Below, in pieces: positions 54,901-59,975 of a stretch of DNA of 64,000 nucleotides; the first letter of the stretch is position 1; each line of letters starts with the position of its first letter. Position numbers and translations under genes: made by a program. Below the pieces are notes generated by a model that worked only from the letters and a program-made list of their open reading frames with translations, did not search any database and was not told the origin of the DNA. The DNA lies in contig CM034595.1 in the NCBI GenBank assembly GCA_020091685.1, positions 43,112,351 to 43,176,350 on the forward strand, given 5' to 3'. Source of the stretch: Lutjanus erythropterus (taxonomy: Eukaryota > Chordata > Actinopteri > Lutjaniformes > Lutjanidae).

Positions 54901-56715
54901 GCCTCAAAATAACACCTCAACTATGTGTGAAGTTCAGAGAGCAACCATCTTAAAAGCCTCTAATACAGCTCAACAAACCTCGCCATCAAATCACTAAACA
55001 TTAACAGAGGTGAAAGGTTGTGGGAATTTCACCTGTGCTGTAACCCTTTAAACTTCCTCAATTTGTGTTCAACGTCAGTCTGCATTACAGATGTTAGCCT
55101 GGAGTCATTTCACTGACAAACTGTGAACAAGTAGAGAAGTTTACCTAAAAAATAAACATACTTTTATGCAGAAAAGTGCGGTCTTAAAAGTACATTGCAT
55201 ATTACATACAAGTTTCAGTCCAATGGGATATTTTTCAGTAAGTAGGGTTACGAAATAATGTGCCATCAGAACAATGGCCAAATGAAAATAGCAAGAAAAA
55301 GTTGCAATTCCTTTTGTACGATACAATAAAAATCAAACAAGCAGAATAAAACTGCACTCTGAGTAACCTGACTAAAAAGACCCAAAATTACAAATGTTCT
55401 CACAAAATATCCTTTATTTGTAAATGAAGAAGTGCACCTGAGGGTACTCTACAAAGAAGCAAAATCTTTTTGGAGCTCAAAGTCAGTCAAAACAGCACAG
55501 AATCATAAAATCATAAAATGCACAGAGCACTGATTGATGCCAACAACCATGACAGATCTTGTGTTCTTTTCAATACCCATGACAAAATAAAAAATATATA
55601 TATATCAAAACAAAAAAACAGTAAACTCAGTAAAACACTGAGTCAGTTTATTGAGACATACATGTATGACATTTGTGCTGTGGACTGCTGTGATTGGTGT
55701 AACTCATGGGAAGCTATGGTGATTGGTCAGATTTCATGCAGGTTTCACAGGTATTGGCTGAATTTTTGTTCATTCTTGTGATCAAAACATCACAAGTTCC
55801 TGGAGGGACTGTTCTCTGCACTAACAAAGGAAATGTTGTTTAACTTTTTCAAAATCTTTTTCAGAAAGATAGATGAAAGAAATGCTGAATGAGAACTGAA
55901 GTTACAGAAGTTAAGAGGAACAGAGGTTAGTCATCATGACAATCTCTAGTACCATGATGCAAGCATGAATAAAAATCACTGCATTAGAACAAACAAAAAC
56001 CTGCCATCATGCTATTTAAAGTTTTGTTGTGAAGCAACAATGTTCTTGCCCTGTTTTGAGTCTGTGCATCAATATCCCTTTGAAAAATGAGTTTAATGTT
56101 CAGCTATATAACTGGTGGAATTTACTCAGTTCATGGAAACTAAGCTGCAGTAAATAAACACACACACCGTCTTCATTTTTCTCTTTTTCACTGATTCACA
56201 ATGACGTTATTCCCTCAGGGTTTTCTGACAACCAGCCGACCACATCTGCTGTTTGTTCAAGCAACTGGTGGTTGAGCGCAGCTTGTACCGTCTCACAGAG
56301 GACTGCTGTTAGCTGTGCCGGCCAGAGGAGCCATGACAAATACAAAGTTCTCCTAATCGCCTCTCAGCTCCGTCACATCACTTTACTGTGTGAACAGAGG
56401 GCAAGCTAATAAAGTAGGTAGCAGGAAATCGTCAGCTCTCAAATGCCACCACAACAAGAGCAGCGAGAAATAGTACAACTTCATTTCACTTTCTGGAACA
56501 CACTCAAGTGACAAAATGATGGATGTGTTTCACTGAGGCGAAAGAGAAACACTCACCTGTGAAGTTTCTGTTTCATCGCTGCCGCTCCCTCTCCCTGATA
56601 CGCTGCTTGGAGTGCCACTGTCAGGTGATAAGGGCCGATAGCCAATAAGAGGCACAGCGTTTGACTCCACCCCCGGTAGGTCATAACCACTTGTTCGCAA
56701 GTTACGGGGCAGCAT
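17777..56715 (-). CDS. rgl2: Ral guanine nucleotide dissociation stimulator-like 2 (whole gene, coding part)
   Basis: The product is a guanine-nucleotide exchange factor for RalA/RalB, a Ras/Rap effector of the RalGDS family. Seventeen coding exons join in phase to 698 residues (human RGL2 is 777). The N-terminus MLPRNLR matches human RGL2 (MLPRPLR). An acidic [11 protein letters not shown] leads into the REM/RasGEF_N region (about 58-200, with [18 protein letters not shown] and [11 protein letters not shown]). A CDC25 RasGEF domain follows (about 245-495: [91 protein letters not shown]). Next is a Ser/Thr/Pro-rich linker with SHRRSASCG, then the Ras-association domain (about 581-675) and the ending [16 protein letters not shown], which separates RGL2 from RALGDS and RGL1. 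The linker and N-terminus are shorter than in human. A 13-kb intron 2 and 6.7-kb intron 1 are rich in transposable elements. Confidence 0.95.
17959..18987 (-). other. rgl2 intron 17
   Basis: AT-rich; a fragment of the 'gctgcaactaatgatta' repeat family lies near 18270-18345. Nothing else recognised. Confidence 0.65.
18988..19102 (-). CDS. rgl2: rgl2 exon 17
   Basis: Acceptor cccctcag, donor AAAAG|GTAAAG. Encodes residues 601-638 ([18 protein letters not shown] to [11 protein letters not shown]), the core of the Ras-association domain. Confidence 0.94.
19332..19556 (-). CDS. rgl2: rgl2 exon 16
   Basis: Acceptor tttttgtcacag, donor CTG|GTACTA. Encodes residues 526-600: [11 protein letters not shown], a Ser/Thr/Pro-rich linker, SHRRSASCG, then the first strands of the Ras-association domain ([15 protein letters not shown]). 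RRSAS and the Ser-rich region are plausible phosphorylation sites, as inferred from composition. Confidence 0.95.
19725..19818 (-). CDS. rgl2: rgl2 exon 15
   Basis: Acceptor gtgttgacag, donor AAAG|GTAATA. Encodes residues 494-525 ([20 protein letters not shown] to LLSKLTK), the start of the linker after the RasGEF domain. Confidence 0.93.
19858..20165 (+). repeat. AT-rich 'gctgcaactaatgatta' family copy
   Basis: Begins ggactgaaactaatgattg and contains acatgtcagagaattgtgga and agatatttgagaagctgg, matching internal blocks of the copy at 5138. It is strongly diverged. Confidence 0.6.
21027..21048. repeat. Poly-G tract
   Basis: About 21 G with one T interruption on the plus strand. Such a tract can form G-quadruplexes and is prone to sequencing error. 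Confidence 0.85.
21173..21218. repeat. (GT)n microsatellite
   Basis: About 23 uninterrupted gt units in rgl2 intron 14; they generate spurious Cys-Val or His-Thr ORFs. Confidence 0.95.
21600..22317 (+). mobile_element. Probable LINE 3' end with (TTATC)n tail
   Basis: The sequence atttccccatgtgggatca, then ataaagttta and a run of ttatc units (22221-22317), is the characteristic 3' terminus of L2/CR1/Rex1-type LINEs in fish, which end in short tandem repeats rather than poly-A. The upstream boundary is uncertain and no conserved RT motif is visible. Confidence 0.6.
22424..22545 (-). CDS. rgl2: rgl2 exon 14
   Basis: Acceptor ctctgttaacag, donor CAAAG|GTAAAT. Encodes residues 454-493 ([20 protein letters not shown] to TLTEEQ), the last helices of the RasGEF domain. 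Confidence 0.95.
22929..24280 (+). mobile_element. Decayed Tc1/mariner transposon
   Basis: The element is 1352 bp between TA dinucleotides. The 5' end (attccaaaacagttgggacg) and the reversed 3' end (actccaaaagagttgggatg) form a diverged inverted repeat of about 40 bp. The interior near 23.84-23.95 kb still reads like the DDE transposase motif region ([18 protein letters not shown], then SPDL), but in a broken frame with a deletion after SPDL. It lies in rgl2 intron 13 and is inactive. Confidence 0.8.
24320..24352 (-). CDS. rgl2: rgl2 exon 13 (33-nt micro-exon)
   Basis: Acceptor ctttgcag, donor AGG|GTGAGT. Encodes [11 protein letters not shown] (residues 443-453), which matches human [11 protein letters not shown] and is conserved in RalGEFs. 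It is too short to be found by ORF length alone. Confidence 0.95.
24464..24550 (-). CDS. rgl2: rgl2 exon 12
   Basis: Acceptor tttttacacag, donor GAT|GTAAGT. Encodes [20 protein letters not shown] to VKDRLD (residues 414-442), with the VPYLGxFLxDLxMLD signature of the RasGEF catalytic domain. Confidence 0.96.
24551..25467 (-). other. rgl2 intron 11
   Basis: Starts with a poly-A/(GA)n run (24555-24598) and has a short (CA)n at 24715-24728. No other element recognised. Confidence 0.65.
25468..25527 (-). CDS. rgl2: rgl2 exon 11
   Basis: Acceptor gtcctgcag, donor AGG|GTAAGT. Encodes [20 protein letters not shown] (residues 394-413), the variable loop between [10 protein letters not shown] and the VPYLG motif. 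Confidence 0.9.
27888..28465. mobile_element. Fold-back MITE (agggatagttcacc family)
   Basis: The ends aaagggatagttcaccta and the reverse of gatgaactatccctttaaa are inverted repeats, and the halves pair along most of their length (gagtttcacaggaaaactgc with cactgttttcccgtgaaact; tggtgaccagtttt with agactggtcacc). A stray second copy of the left end lies at 27808-27826. No coding capacity. Confidence 0.8.
28540..28830 (+). repeat. Multi-copy 'gttagcatgctaac' repeat fragment
   Basis: Blocks aaacatcagtatgttggcga, gagcatgttagtatg and cctcacagagctgctggt match the tail of the longer copy at 42.06-42.9 kb. Confidence 0.6.
29648..29732 (-). CDS. rgl2: rgl2 exon 10
   Basis: Acceptor tctctggacag, donor GAG|GTAAGT. 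Encodes [20 protein letters not shown], then SQSRELLKE (residues 365-393), with the RalGEF signature [10 protein letters not shown]. Confidence 0.96.
30607..30645. repeat. Perfect 15-bp inverted repeat, 9-nt loop
   Basis: Left arm TGTAGTCTATTGAAG (30607-30621), loop tccacgctg, right arm CTTCAATAGACTACA (30631-30645). Pairing stops outside the arms. It may be the core of an eroded fold-back element or a transcribed hairpin. Confidence 0.9.
30775..31045 (+). repeat. AT-rich 'gctgcaactaatgatta' family copy
   Basis: Contains attaattgattaacccttca, gtcaataaaatatcagaaaa and aaattaagaagctggaac, matching the internal blocks of the 5138 copy, with tandem aatcaattaat motifs at the right end. Confidence 0.6.
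31933..32036 (-). CDS. rgl2: rgl2 exon 9
   Basis: Acceptor cttgcaacag; the donor GACAG|GTCTGC has C at +3. Encodes [20 protein letters not shown] to KTWQDTD (residues 331-364), the NFSSxYAxVSALxSxPIHRL block of the RasGEF domain. Confidence 0.96.
32037..33201 (-). other. rgl2 intron 8
   Basis: Contains interrupted (CA)n at 32048-32125, a long (TG)n at 32458-32520 and no further recognised element. Confidence 0.7.
32458..32520. repeat. (TG)n microsatellite
   Basis: About 31 tg units with a single c interruption; a shorter (CA)n tract lies 350 bases upstream. Confidence 0.95.
33202..33417 (-). CDS. rgl2: rgl2 exon 8
   Basis: Acceptor tgtctcttgtcag; the donor GAG|GTCAGC has C at +3. Encodes residues 259-330: [39 protein letters not shown] and [13 protein letters not shown]. 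This is the first half of the CDC25 catalytic domain, with the Asn-Lys of the QFNKLANAV motif. Confidence 0.97.
33540..34193. mobile_element. Fold-back element, copy 2 of 3
   Basis: Shares gtaaagcagtgaaaatattc, gtgtacacttaaactgata, ctgctgcttctctaaactgg and the central pair ttgtttgtgttattgtggga / cacacaataacacaaacaaa with copies at 12108 and 49905. The right end reads aaactatccctttaac. It occupies most of rgl2 intron 7. Confidence 0.8.
34272..34381 (-). CDS. rgl2: rgl2 exon 7
   Basis: Acceptor cctttgcag, donor ACA|GTGAGT. Encodes [20 protein letters not shown] to EQLTKIET (residues 222-258), linking the REM region to the start of the RasGEF domain. Confidence 0.94.
34620..35085. mobile_element. 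Possible MITE with degraded inverted ends
   Basis: The left side reads accacaggaatttttcccag, gtaccagaaacctttggagg. The right side reads agaaacctttccttaaaaag and tagttcctggaattaaaagt. The ends pair only partly in reverse. This is a tentative call on pattern alone. Confidence 0.35.
35095..35290 (-). repeat. 'gttagcatgctaac' repeat fragment, reversed
   Basis: Reversed text of the 42.06-42.9 kb family: aacatgccgatgtttagcag, accatcttggtttagcag and tttagcatgctagcattg. Confidence 0.6.
35713..35909 (-). CDS. rgl2: rgl2 exon 6
   Basis: Acceptor ctcatttctgcag; the donor AATG|GTCTGT has C at +3. Encodes residues 156-221 ([20 protein letters not shown] to [10 protein letters not shown]), the end of the REM region, matching human STWLASHPEDF. 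Confidence 0.94.
36735..37031 (+). repeat. Older interspersed repeat at the L1 target
   Basis: Text agctgacctttgaccttt, aatttgaagaaattcc-like aagtttgaagaaattccatc, ttcttgagatatcgtcttca and aaaaacataatgcctccgtc belongs to a repeat common in fish that ends ggaggcataaaaaa. The L1 landed in that A-rich end. Confidence 0.6.
37033..40267 (+). mobile_element. 5'-truncated L1-clade LINE with 16-bp target duplication
   Basis: An identical aaaaaacaaagtatag flanks the insertion (37033-37048 and 40252-40267). The body starts inside ORF2 and carries the reverse transcriptase and C-terminal part, a roughly 160-bp 3' UTR, an AATAAA near 40230 and a poly-A tail. The open frame and exact duplication point to recent insertion. 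It runs antisense to rgl2 inside intron 5. The endonuclease domain was lost on insertion, so the copy cannot retrotranspose on its own. Confidence 0.93.
37050..40085 (+). CDS. L1 ORF2 C-terminal portion: reverse transcriptase and Cys-His tail
   Basis: An uninterrupted frame of 1011 codons begins at the truncation point (first codon TTG, so no genuine start is implied). RT motifs in order: [39 protein letters not shown] (first catalytic Asp), [30 protein letters not shown] (FADD at residues 452-455, catalytic Asp pair) and [11 protein letters not shown]. The C-terminus has the L1 Cys-His motif CWRGC with H-x4-C in HIFWTC. The full-length ORF2 would add an upstream APE endonuclease of about 240 residues, absent here. 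No disabling change is visible after the truncation. Confidence 0.93.
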   Translation: MNIGILNNTMTVEDIKGEIRDCIENNTTGNSEVEPTMVWDTIKAIMRGNLISRTAYMNKVKRLKYEKLQEELKKLEIQKQTNKDVTLTNQLKEIRKQIDALLTDELEKKIRFTKQTFYESGPKATKILARRLRKQQIKSCISQIRDPLNNVVTSKPQEIENCFKKYYMLLYSEPDPVDDEMIKKYLLSLDLPSIGKVQNDSLSAPITKKELDRAISNLKNNKCPGSDGFPNEWYKIFGEDLAPTLLKSLNWTLKHGKIPPSWKEAVISVILKEGKDKELCESYRPISILNVDYKIFTSIISRRLEHLLPYLIDEDQTGFIKGRQTQENVRRTLHIIEYINKRQLSTALISLDAEKAFDRVSWPFLYKVLERFGFNDQFISCIKALYSSPTARLRINGSLTDKFNLNRGTRQGCCLSPSLFALFIEPLAQDIRQNDELEGINIATEEHKIGLFADDIITYLKNPNVTIPRLLTTLENYGTMSGYKLNIKKTQVLCLNYLPNSKIRGKYKLKWDTKWIKYLGVIITQNLNDLFEFNYRTLTNKIQKDITRWSTLILDFSSRIEVIKMNVLPRLLYVFLSLPIRIPEFQFSAWNKLISRFIWAGAKPRIKLRTLQLDKERGGLALPDFKQYYYAAQLQYIVYWCSPEYQAKWKNIELNLDKVPPAARLGGKECIDHKEDNTILRNTLKTWFEIVKKNKMEGDSKLLIWPSHSPDFGPRLLDDTFIRWTERGITAICTLVEGKTFKNFDKLKREFKLENRDLYRYLQLRNFYDKEVNRHLSAETNEMIVFLMGAYKRTPSKIVSKLYSSLQKCNGRNSLYIKSKWEQEFNVVLSESDWLSMCNTQQSSTSSRRWREFGWKNLIRFFITPHIKTKQTQQQQNCWRGCDHVVANHSHIFWTCPKIQLFWHNVIQTMEEIFNLRVPKDPCTVYLGLIPVEVIEKRDIYLFKILTVAAKKALTRLWMRSDPPGLRQWLDIVEEIYAMEKLTFCLRIRGRDFAQKWQKWTAFKVKSQPCP
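40370..40695 (+). repeat. AT-rich 'gctgcaactaatgatta' family copy
   Basis: Internal blocks attgattaatcattttgagg, atgacattttatagaccaag and agattaatcaacgatgaaaa match the family. Related to the copies at 5.1, 19.9, 30.8, 61.7 and 62.4 kb. Confidence 0.65.
40902..40958 (-). CDS. rgl2: rgl2 exon 5
   Basis: Acceptor tttgttaacag; the donor AACAA|GTCAGT has C at +3. Encodes [18 protein letters not shown] (residues 138-155), with split codons on both sides giving R137 and K156. The length and phase bridge exons 4 and 6 exactly, in the place of human LEALESHPTDELERTTEV. Confidence 0.85.
40959..43178 (-). other. rgl2 intron 4
   Basis: Holds the longest copy of the 'gttagcatgctaac' repeat (42060-42900), interrupted near 42.53-42.68 kb by part of the repeat seen at 14.4 kb. 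The left 1 kb has nothing recognisable. Confidence 0.65.
42060..42900 (+). repeat. Multi-copy teleost repeat, composite
   Basis: Blocks gaatggactgtcatgaaatt, actttggtttatgaccaaat, gttagcatgctaacagacaa, ctcacagagctgctagttgt and actctcagtcttgtt define the family. A foreign segment at 42530-42680 (gtaccaggctgtaaacatgt, ggaaccagcctcaagtggcc) belongs to a second family. Shorter copies lie at 9.3, 28.5 and 35.1 kb. Confidence 0.6.
43179..43345 (-). CDS. rgl2: rgl2 exon 4
   Basis: Acceptor tatcttcctccag, donor GACAG|GTAGAA. Encodes residues 82-136 ([20 protein letters not shown] to VLDILTD), the N-terminal REM region with [20 protein letters not shown], close to human SFMSAFLATHRAFTSTPALL. Confidence 0.95.
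43465..43548 (-). CDS. rgl2: rgl2 exon 3
   Basis: Acceptor ttctctgctctacag, donor ATG|GTGAGT. Encodes [28 protein letters not shown] (residues 54-81). The acidic run followed by DGVIYTV matches human EEEDGAVFTV. Confidence 0.94.
44013..44060 (-). CDS. Candidate 48-nt cassette exon of rgl2
   Basis: Acceptor gtcctcttcttcag and donor CTG|GTAAGG are both strong, and 48 nt preserves the frame between exons 2 and 3 (both phase 0). In that frame it reads [16 protein letters not shown]. Another frame reads [15 protein letters not shown], which looks more protein-like but does not fit the neighbouring phases. Splice sites alone support it. Confidence 0.3.
46563..46750 (+). repeat. Interspersed repeat ('agtaactaaatacatttact')
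   Basis: Text agaaagtaactaaatacatt, acttttactttactacatat and acagattgatattttatac is typical of a common teleost repeat; weaker relatives occur at 2.1-2.24, 3.0-3.1 and 62.7-62.8 kb. Confidence 0.55.
48547..48648 (-). CDS. Candidate alternative first coding exon of rgl2
   Basis: An ATG at 48648 opens [20 protein letters not shown], then [14 protein letters not shown], ending at a donor AAG|GTAACT in phase 0, the phase exon 3 needs. RalGDS-family genes commonly use alternative 5' exons. No acceptor is visible upstream and no homologue is recalled, so chance is quite possible. Confidence 0.25.
48839..48914. repeat. (CA)n microsatellite
   Basis: About 37 uninterrupted ca units, the longest dinucleotide tract in the window; a shorter (CA)n lies at 49095-49112. 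Confidence 0.95.
49905..50440. mobile_element. Fold-back element, copy 3 of 3
   Basis: Shares ggtaaagcagtgaaaatatt, ctacacttaaactggtacag, ctgctgcttctccaaactgg and ccacttcaaataatctgaac with the copies at 12108 and 33540. The right end aactaaccctttaag resembles the aactatccctttaac end of copy 2. Confidence 0.75.
52203..52252. repeat. Perfect 16-bp inverted repeat flanked by direct repeats
   Basis: Left arm TTTACTGCCAGATTGA (52203-52218), 18-nt loop, right arm TCAATCTGGCAGTAAA (52237-52252). The 9-base ctgtaccgt occurs just outside both arms (about 52192-52200 and 52255-52263). Confidence 0.9.
53795..54150. repeat. Possible interspersed repeat
   Basis: Repeated phrases cctcaaaaagtcttaaaatg, aatctaaaatggtctaaaat and ggcctaaaatttaatt resemble a dispersed teleost repeat. 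Boundaries not determined. Confidence 0.35.
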
Positions 56716-56723
56716 TGTGCCAG
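56557..56723 (-). CDS. rgl2: rgl2 exon 2 (first coding exon)
   Basis: Acceptor tctctgtggcag, 8 bases of 5' UTR, then ATG at 56715; donor CAG|GTGAGT. Encodes residues 1-53 ([20 protein letters not shown] to GSDETETSQ). The start is chosen because MLPR matches human RGL2. The upstream frame carried over from exon 1 is not in phase with it. Confidence 0.9.
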
Positions 56724-56871
56724 CTGCCACAGAGAGACAGAACAGAAGAAAGGAAGAGTAGTTAGAAATTAAGTGTTTCATGATCTCAAGCAAAGGCAGG
56801 GATTCAAGCAAACATATCGAATTAAAAGTAACATTTGAAGCTCATTACACTTTTATTCTCACCAACATCAG

Positions 56872-57925
56872 AAAAGAACTGGCATCCTGTGTCTTAAATA
56901 AGTCATTTAAAAATACTAGTACTGCTGTTGTTTTTAGGGCCACAATACATTTCTGATCTGCAGTATAAACCTCTGACTGTCCTCAGAGTCACAACTTAAC
57001 ATGGAGAGGCTTGGTTGTTGTACACCACATATCTGAAACACTCCCACAAATCTTGAGGTCTGCTTCAACTTTCAGTTCTTTATAATTGTGGTTTGTCTGA
57101 CTTGTCTGCTTGTGACTTCCTTTAACTTGAGACAAGTCATTCATATGTTACACTGCACTATAATTTATATTATTTTATTTATTCTGTCTTTTTTCCAATA
57201 ATAGATTATTTTATAATGCTATTATGTCTATTTATATTGCCTTGTGTTTCCCTTAAATCTTAGATTCAGATTCAGATTCAAAACTTTATTGTCCATTAAT
57301 GCAGGCAACAATAGTGTCTTTCACTGATGCATGGCACACATGGAGATAGAGTACATATAAAAACACCAAAAAAGGATCAGGAAAGAACTGGCATCCTGTG
57401 TCTTAAGTAAGTCATTTAAAAATACTAGTATTGTTGTTTTTAGGGCCAAAATGCATTTCTGATCTGCTGTTCCTGTGCATTATGAACCCACCAGATGTCT
57501 CAGCTCATCTGGAACAGGTCTGCGTCTGTCCTCAGAGTCAAAACTTAACACAGAGAGGCTGTTGTTGTTGGTTGTTGTACGCCACATATCTGAAAAACAC
57601 ACTCCCAGAAATCTTGAGGTCTGCTTCAACTTTCAATTCTTTAAAATTGTGGTTTGTTTGACTTGTCTGCTTGTGACTTCCTTTTATGAAAATTAACTTG
57701 AAACAAGTCATTCATGTTAGACTATTATTTTGTTGATTCTGTCTTTTTTCAATCATAACTTATTTTATAATGCTATTATGTCTGTTTATATTGCCTTGTG
57801 TTTCTCTTAAATCTTAGATTCAGATTCAAAACTTTGTTGGCCATTAAAAAAGGCAATAATGGTGTCTTTCACTGATGCATGACACCCATGGAGATACAAT
57901 AAGGTACACATGAAAACATCAAATG
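56872..57925. repeat. Diverged tandem duplication, two ~510-540-bp units
   Basis: Unit 1 starts at 56872 and unit 2 at about 57381. Both begin gaactggcatcctgtgtctt and carry tttaaaaatactagta, atcttgaggtctgcttcaac, attttataatgctattatgt, tagattcagattca and gtgtctttcactgatgcatg in the same order. Small indels and substitutions separate them. Confidence 0.9.
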
Positions 57926-58329
57926 CACATAAAAGGACAACACATTACATGTAATTAAATGTCAGAAAGTAGAATGCTGTGTACTAACAGGAGTAGAAAT
58001 TAGAAGTTAAGCTAAAGGGATGATGTGTGACAGTCAAAAATTAAATGCTAAAGATTAAAGGAGAAATATGTAATATAGTTATTGTACTAAATCAGAAAAT
58101 GATGATGATGATATGTCATCAGAAATTAAGGAAATCTGATAAGTTGAAATACTTTTGGATTTGTTTCTCTGGCAACAATTATGTTAGCCATTCTGCTGAA
58201 TGCTTTTGCATGATGTTCTGAGAGCTGGGTCTTTTGGTCCCCGGGCTGACCACTCTGGAGAGTTTTGCTTTGCTCCTCACGTACAAGTGACCAAACCAGG
58301 AGACAATACTGAAGCTTAATATACTTTCA

Positions 58330-58640
58330 ATCAGATCTTAGGAGACGCTGCTCAAGATCTCTGTCTTGATATCGAACCCTTTAAGTCTCTGCAGCAGTAA
58401 AGGTGGCTGCTGTGCCTTTTTATATATAGAGCCTCCACAAGCCCTGCGACAGAGAGTCTGGTCTATTTCAGTGCCAAGGTATTTGAAACTGGGTACTTGC
58501 TCCACTACTTGGTCATTAATTTGCAGCAGCTTTGGCAGTGGGTGTGGTATGGTGAACTTCACCTTGGTCTTATTCACATTGAGTTTAAGATCACTTCTAT
58601 CAAACCGCATGGTCGGTTCTGCAACATAGTCCATATACAC
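58330..58640 (-). mobile_element. Rex1/L2-like LINE fragment, copy A
   Basis: The minus strand reads DLKLNVNKTKVKF, then VEQVPSFKYLGTEID and IYKKAQQPPLLLQRLKGFD. This is the stretch after the catalytic YxDD region of CR1/L2/Rex1-type reverse transcriptases (LNxxKTK, FKYLG, KKAQQ). Only about 100 codons remain. Confidence 0.75.
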
Positions 58641-58685
58641 TCAATAAGTGTTGTTGCTCCCATTCTTTTTAATAGGATTTAAGGG

Positions 58686-58930
58686 GCTCTTCACACTGCA
58701 CTTAGGCTCAGGCTAAGGCAGCTGTTAGTCCCAGACTAAGGGAGTTGTTAGCCCCAGGCTAAGAAAGCTTACACACTGGCACATTTCAAAGTGGGCTAAC
58801 CCTGACTGACTCTACTCTGTAGCAGGGTTATCCCCAAGTTTGTGGGGTTATTCAATAAAAATCGACTAAACCCAGGCTAAAAGGTGCCAGTGTGAAACAG
58901 GACTAAAGGCTGTTAAAGAGAACCCACATC
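58686..58930. repeat. Segment with inverted cttcacactg / cagtgtgaa ends
   Basis: cttcacactg near 58689 pairs with cagtgtgaa near 58889. The interior repeats ggctaa- and ccaggcta-type motifs many times in both senses. It is probably a small non-autonomous element; superfamily unknown. Confidence 0.4.
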
Positions 58931-59217
58931 AACATCAGTTGCTGTTCCGATTAACATTTAACAAAGGGAAAGAAGACGAGCAGTGTGATTCCTATATCCC
59001 TAAGCTTAGCTTCTTCTATGCACACAAAAAGTTTATTTCTCTCAAAGTTTGTTAGTGAGCACTTCCCTTGTGCCAACATAATTTATCTACTTGACAGGTG
59101 TGGCATATAGAGTTGCTGATTAAACAGAGCAATTATTGCACAGGTGTGCCTTGGACCGGCCAAAATACAAGTCCACTTCAACAAATCCGCAGTTTTATCT
59201 TAAAGAAGGCATTTATC

Positions 59218-59400
59218 CATACCATTTTTTTCCTGGAGGGCAAAGTCACTGGCTTACCTTGGTATTCTTACCCTAATACTAGCTAAACACACCTCATGCA
59301 TAAACCTCACCAACCCAACCAATGACGACAACGAGTACTAGCCAATCAGAGGCAGAGTGGGGCCATCATGACTATGCCCTCCTGGGGAAAAATCTGTCAG
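59218..59400. mobile_element. Small MITE, copy A
   Basis: Left end cctggagggcaaagtcact is the inverse of atgccctcctggggaaaaat at the right end, and agccaatcagaggcagagtg lies inside. Same family as 59775-59975. Confidence 0.65.
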
Positions 59401-59439
59401 GTGAACAATATTGAAGTTTAATTTATTTTCAACCAGAGC

Positions 59440-59745
59440 GTAGGAGATGCTGCTCAAGATCTCTCTCTCTTGACATTGAACCCTCTCACTCTCTGCAGCA
59501 GGAAAAGTGGCTGCTGGGCCATCTTATATAGAGCCTCCACATGCCGTAAGAACGAGAGTCTGGTCTATTTCAGTGCCAAGTTATTTGAAGTTGGGTACTT
59601 TCTCTACTACTTGGTCGTTAATCTGCAGTGGCTTTGACAGTGGGTATGGCCTGGTGGACTTCCTGTCTACCAGACACATCTCCTCAGTCTTATTCACATT
59701 AAGGTTAAGATTGCACTTATCAAACCACTTAGCCAGCCACCACCA
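59440..59745 (-). mobile_element. Rex1/L2-like LINE fragment, copy B
   Basis: Nearly the same text as 58330-58640 in the same orientation: gatgctgctcaagatctctc, atagagcctccacatgcc, gtctggtctatttcagtgcc and actacttggtcgttaatctg. It extends slightly further into ctgtctaccagacacatctc. Confidence 0.75.
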
Positions 59746-59774
59746 CTATGGCTATTTCAGATATATCAGATACA

Positions 59775-59975
59775 ATTTTTCCCCAGGAGGGCAAAGTCAT
59801 CACCTGCCCTGCTCTGCCTCTGATTGGCTCGCCCCGGTATTCTTACTCTAGCCCTAACCAATCACTCCCCACACTTAAAACTAACCAACTCAATCAATGA
59901 AGGCAACAAGTTATAGCCAATCAGAGGCAGAGTAGGGCAGGTCATGATTTTGCCCTCCTGGTAAAAATACCTGTC
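59775..59975. mobile_element. Small MITE, copy B (near-palindromic)
   Basis: The left arm tttttccccaggagggcaaa and reversed right arm tttttaccaggagggcaaaa pair. Internally cctgccctgctctgcctctg with attggct pairs with agccaatcagaggcagagta, then gggcagg. The element is therefore a hairpin along most of its length. Confidence 0.75.

Larger units (their letters stand above)
43549..56556 (-). other. rgl2 intron 2 (13 kb)
   Basis: Largest intron. It holds a possible cassette exon (44013-44060), a possible alternative first exon (48547-48648), a long (CA)n (48839-48914), a fold-back copy (49905-50440), a perfect hairpin (52203-52252) and repeat pieces at 46563-46750 and about 53800-54150. No independent gene was found; the 45-46 and 51-52 kb stretches look like ordinary intron. 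Confidence 0.7.
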
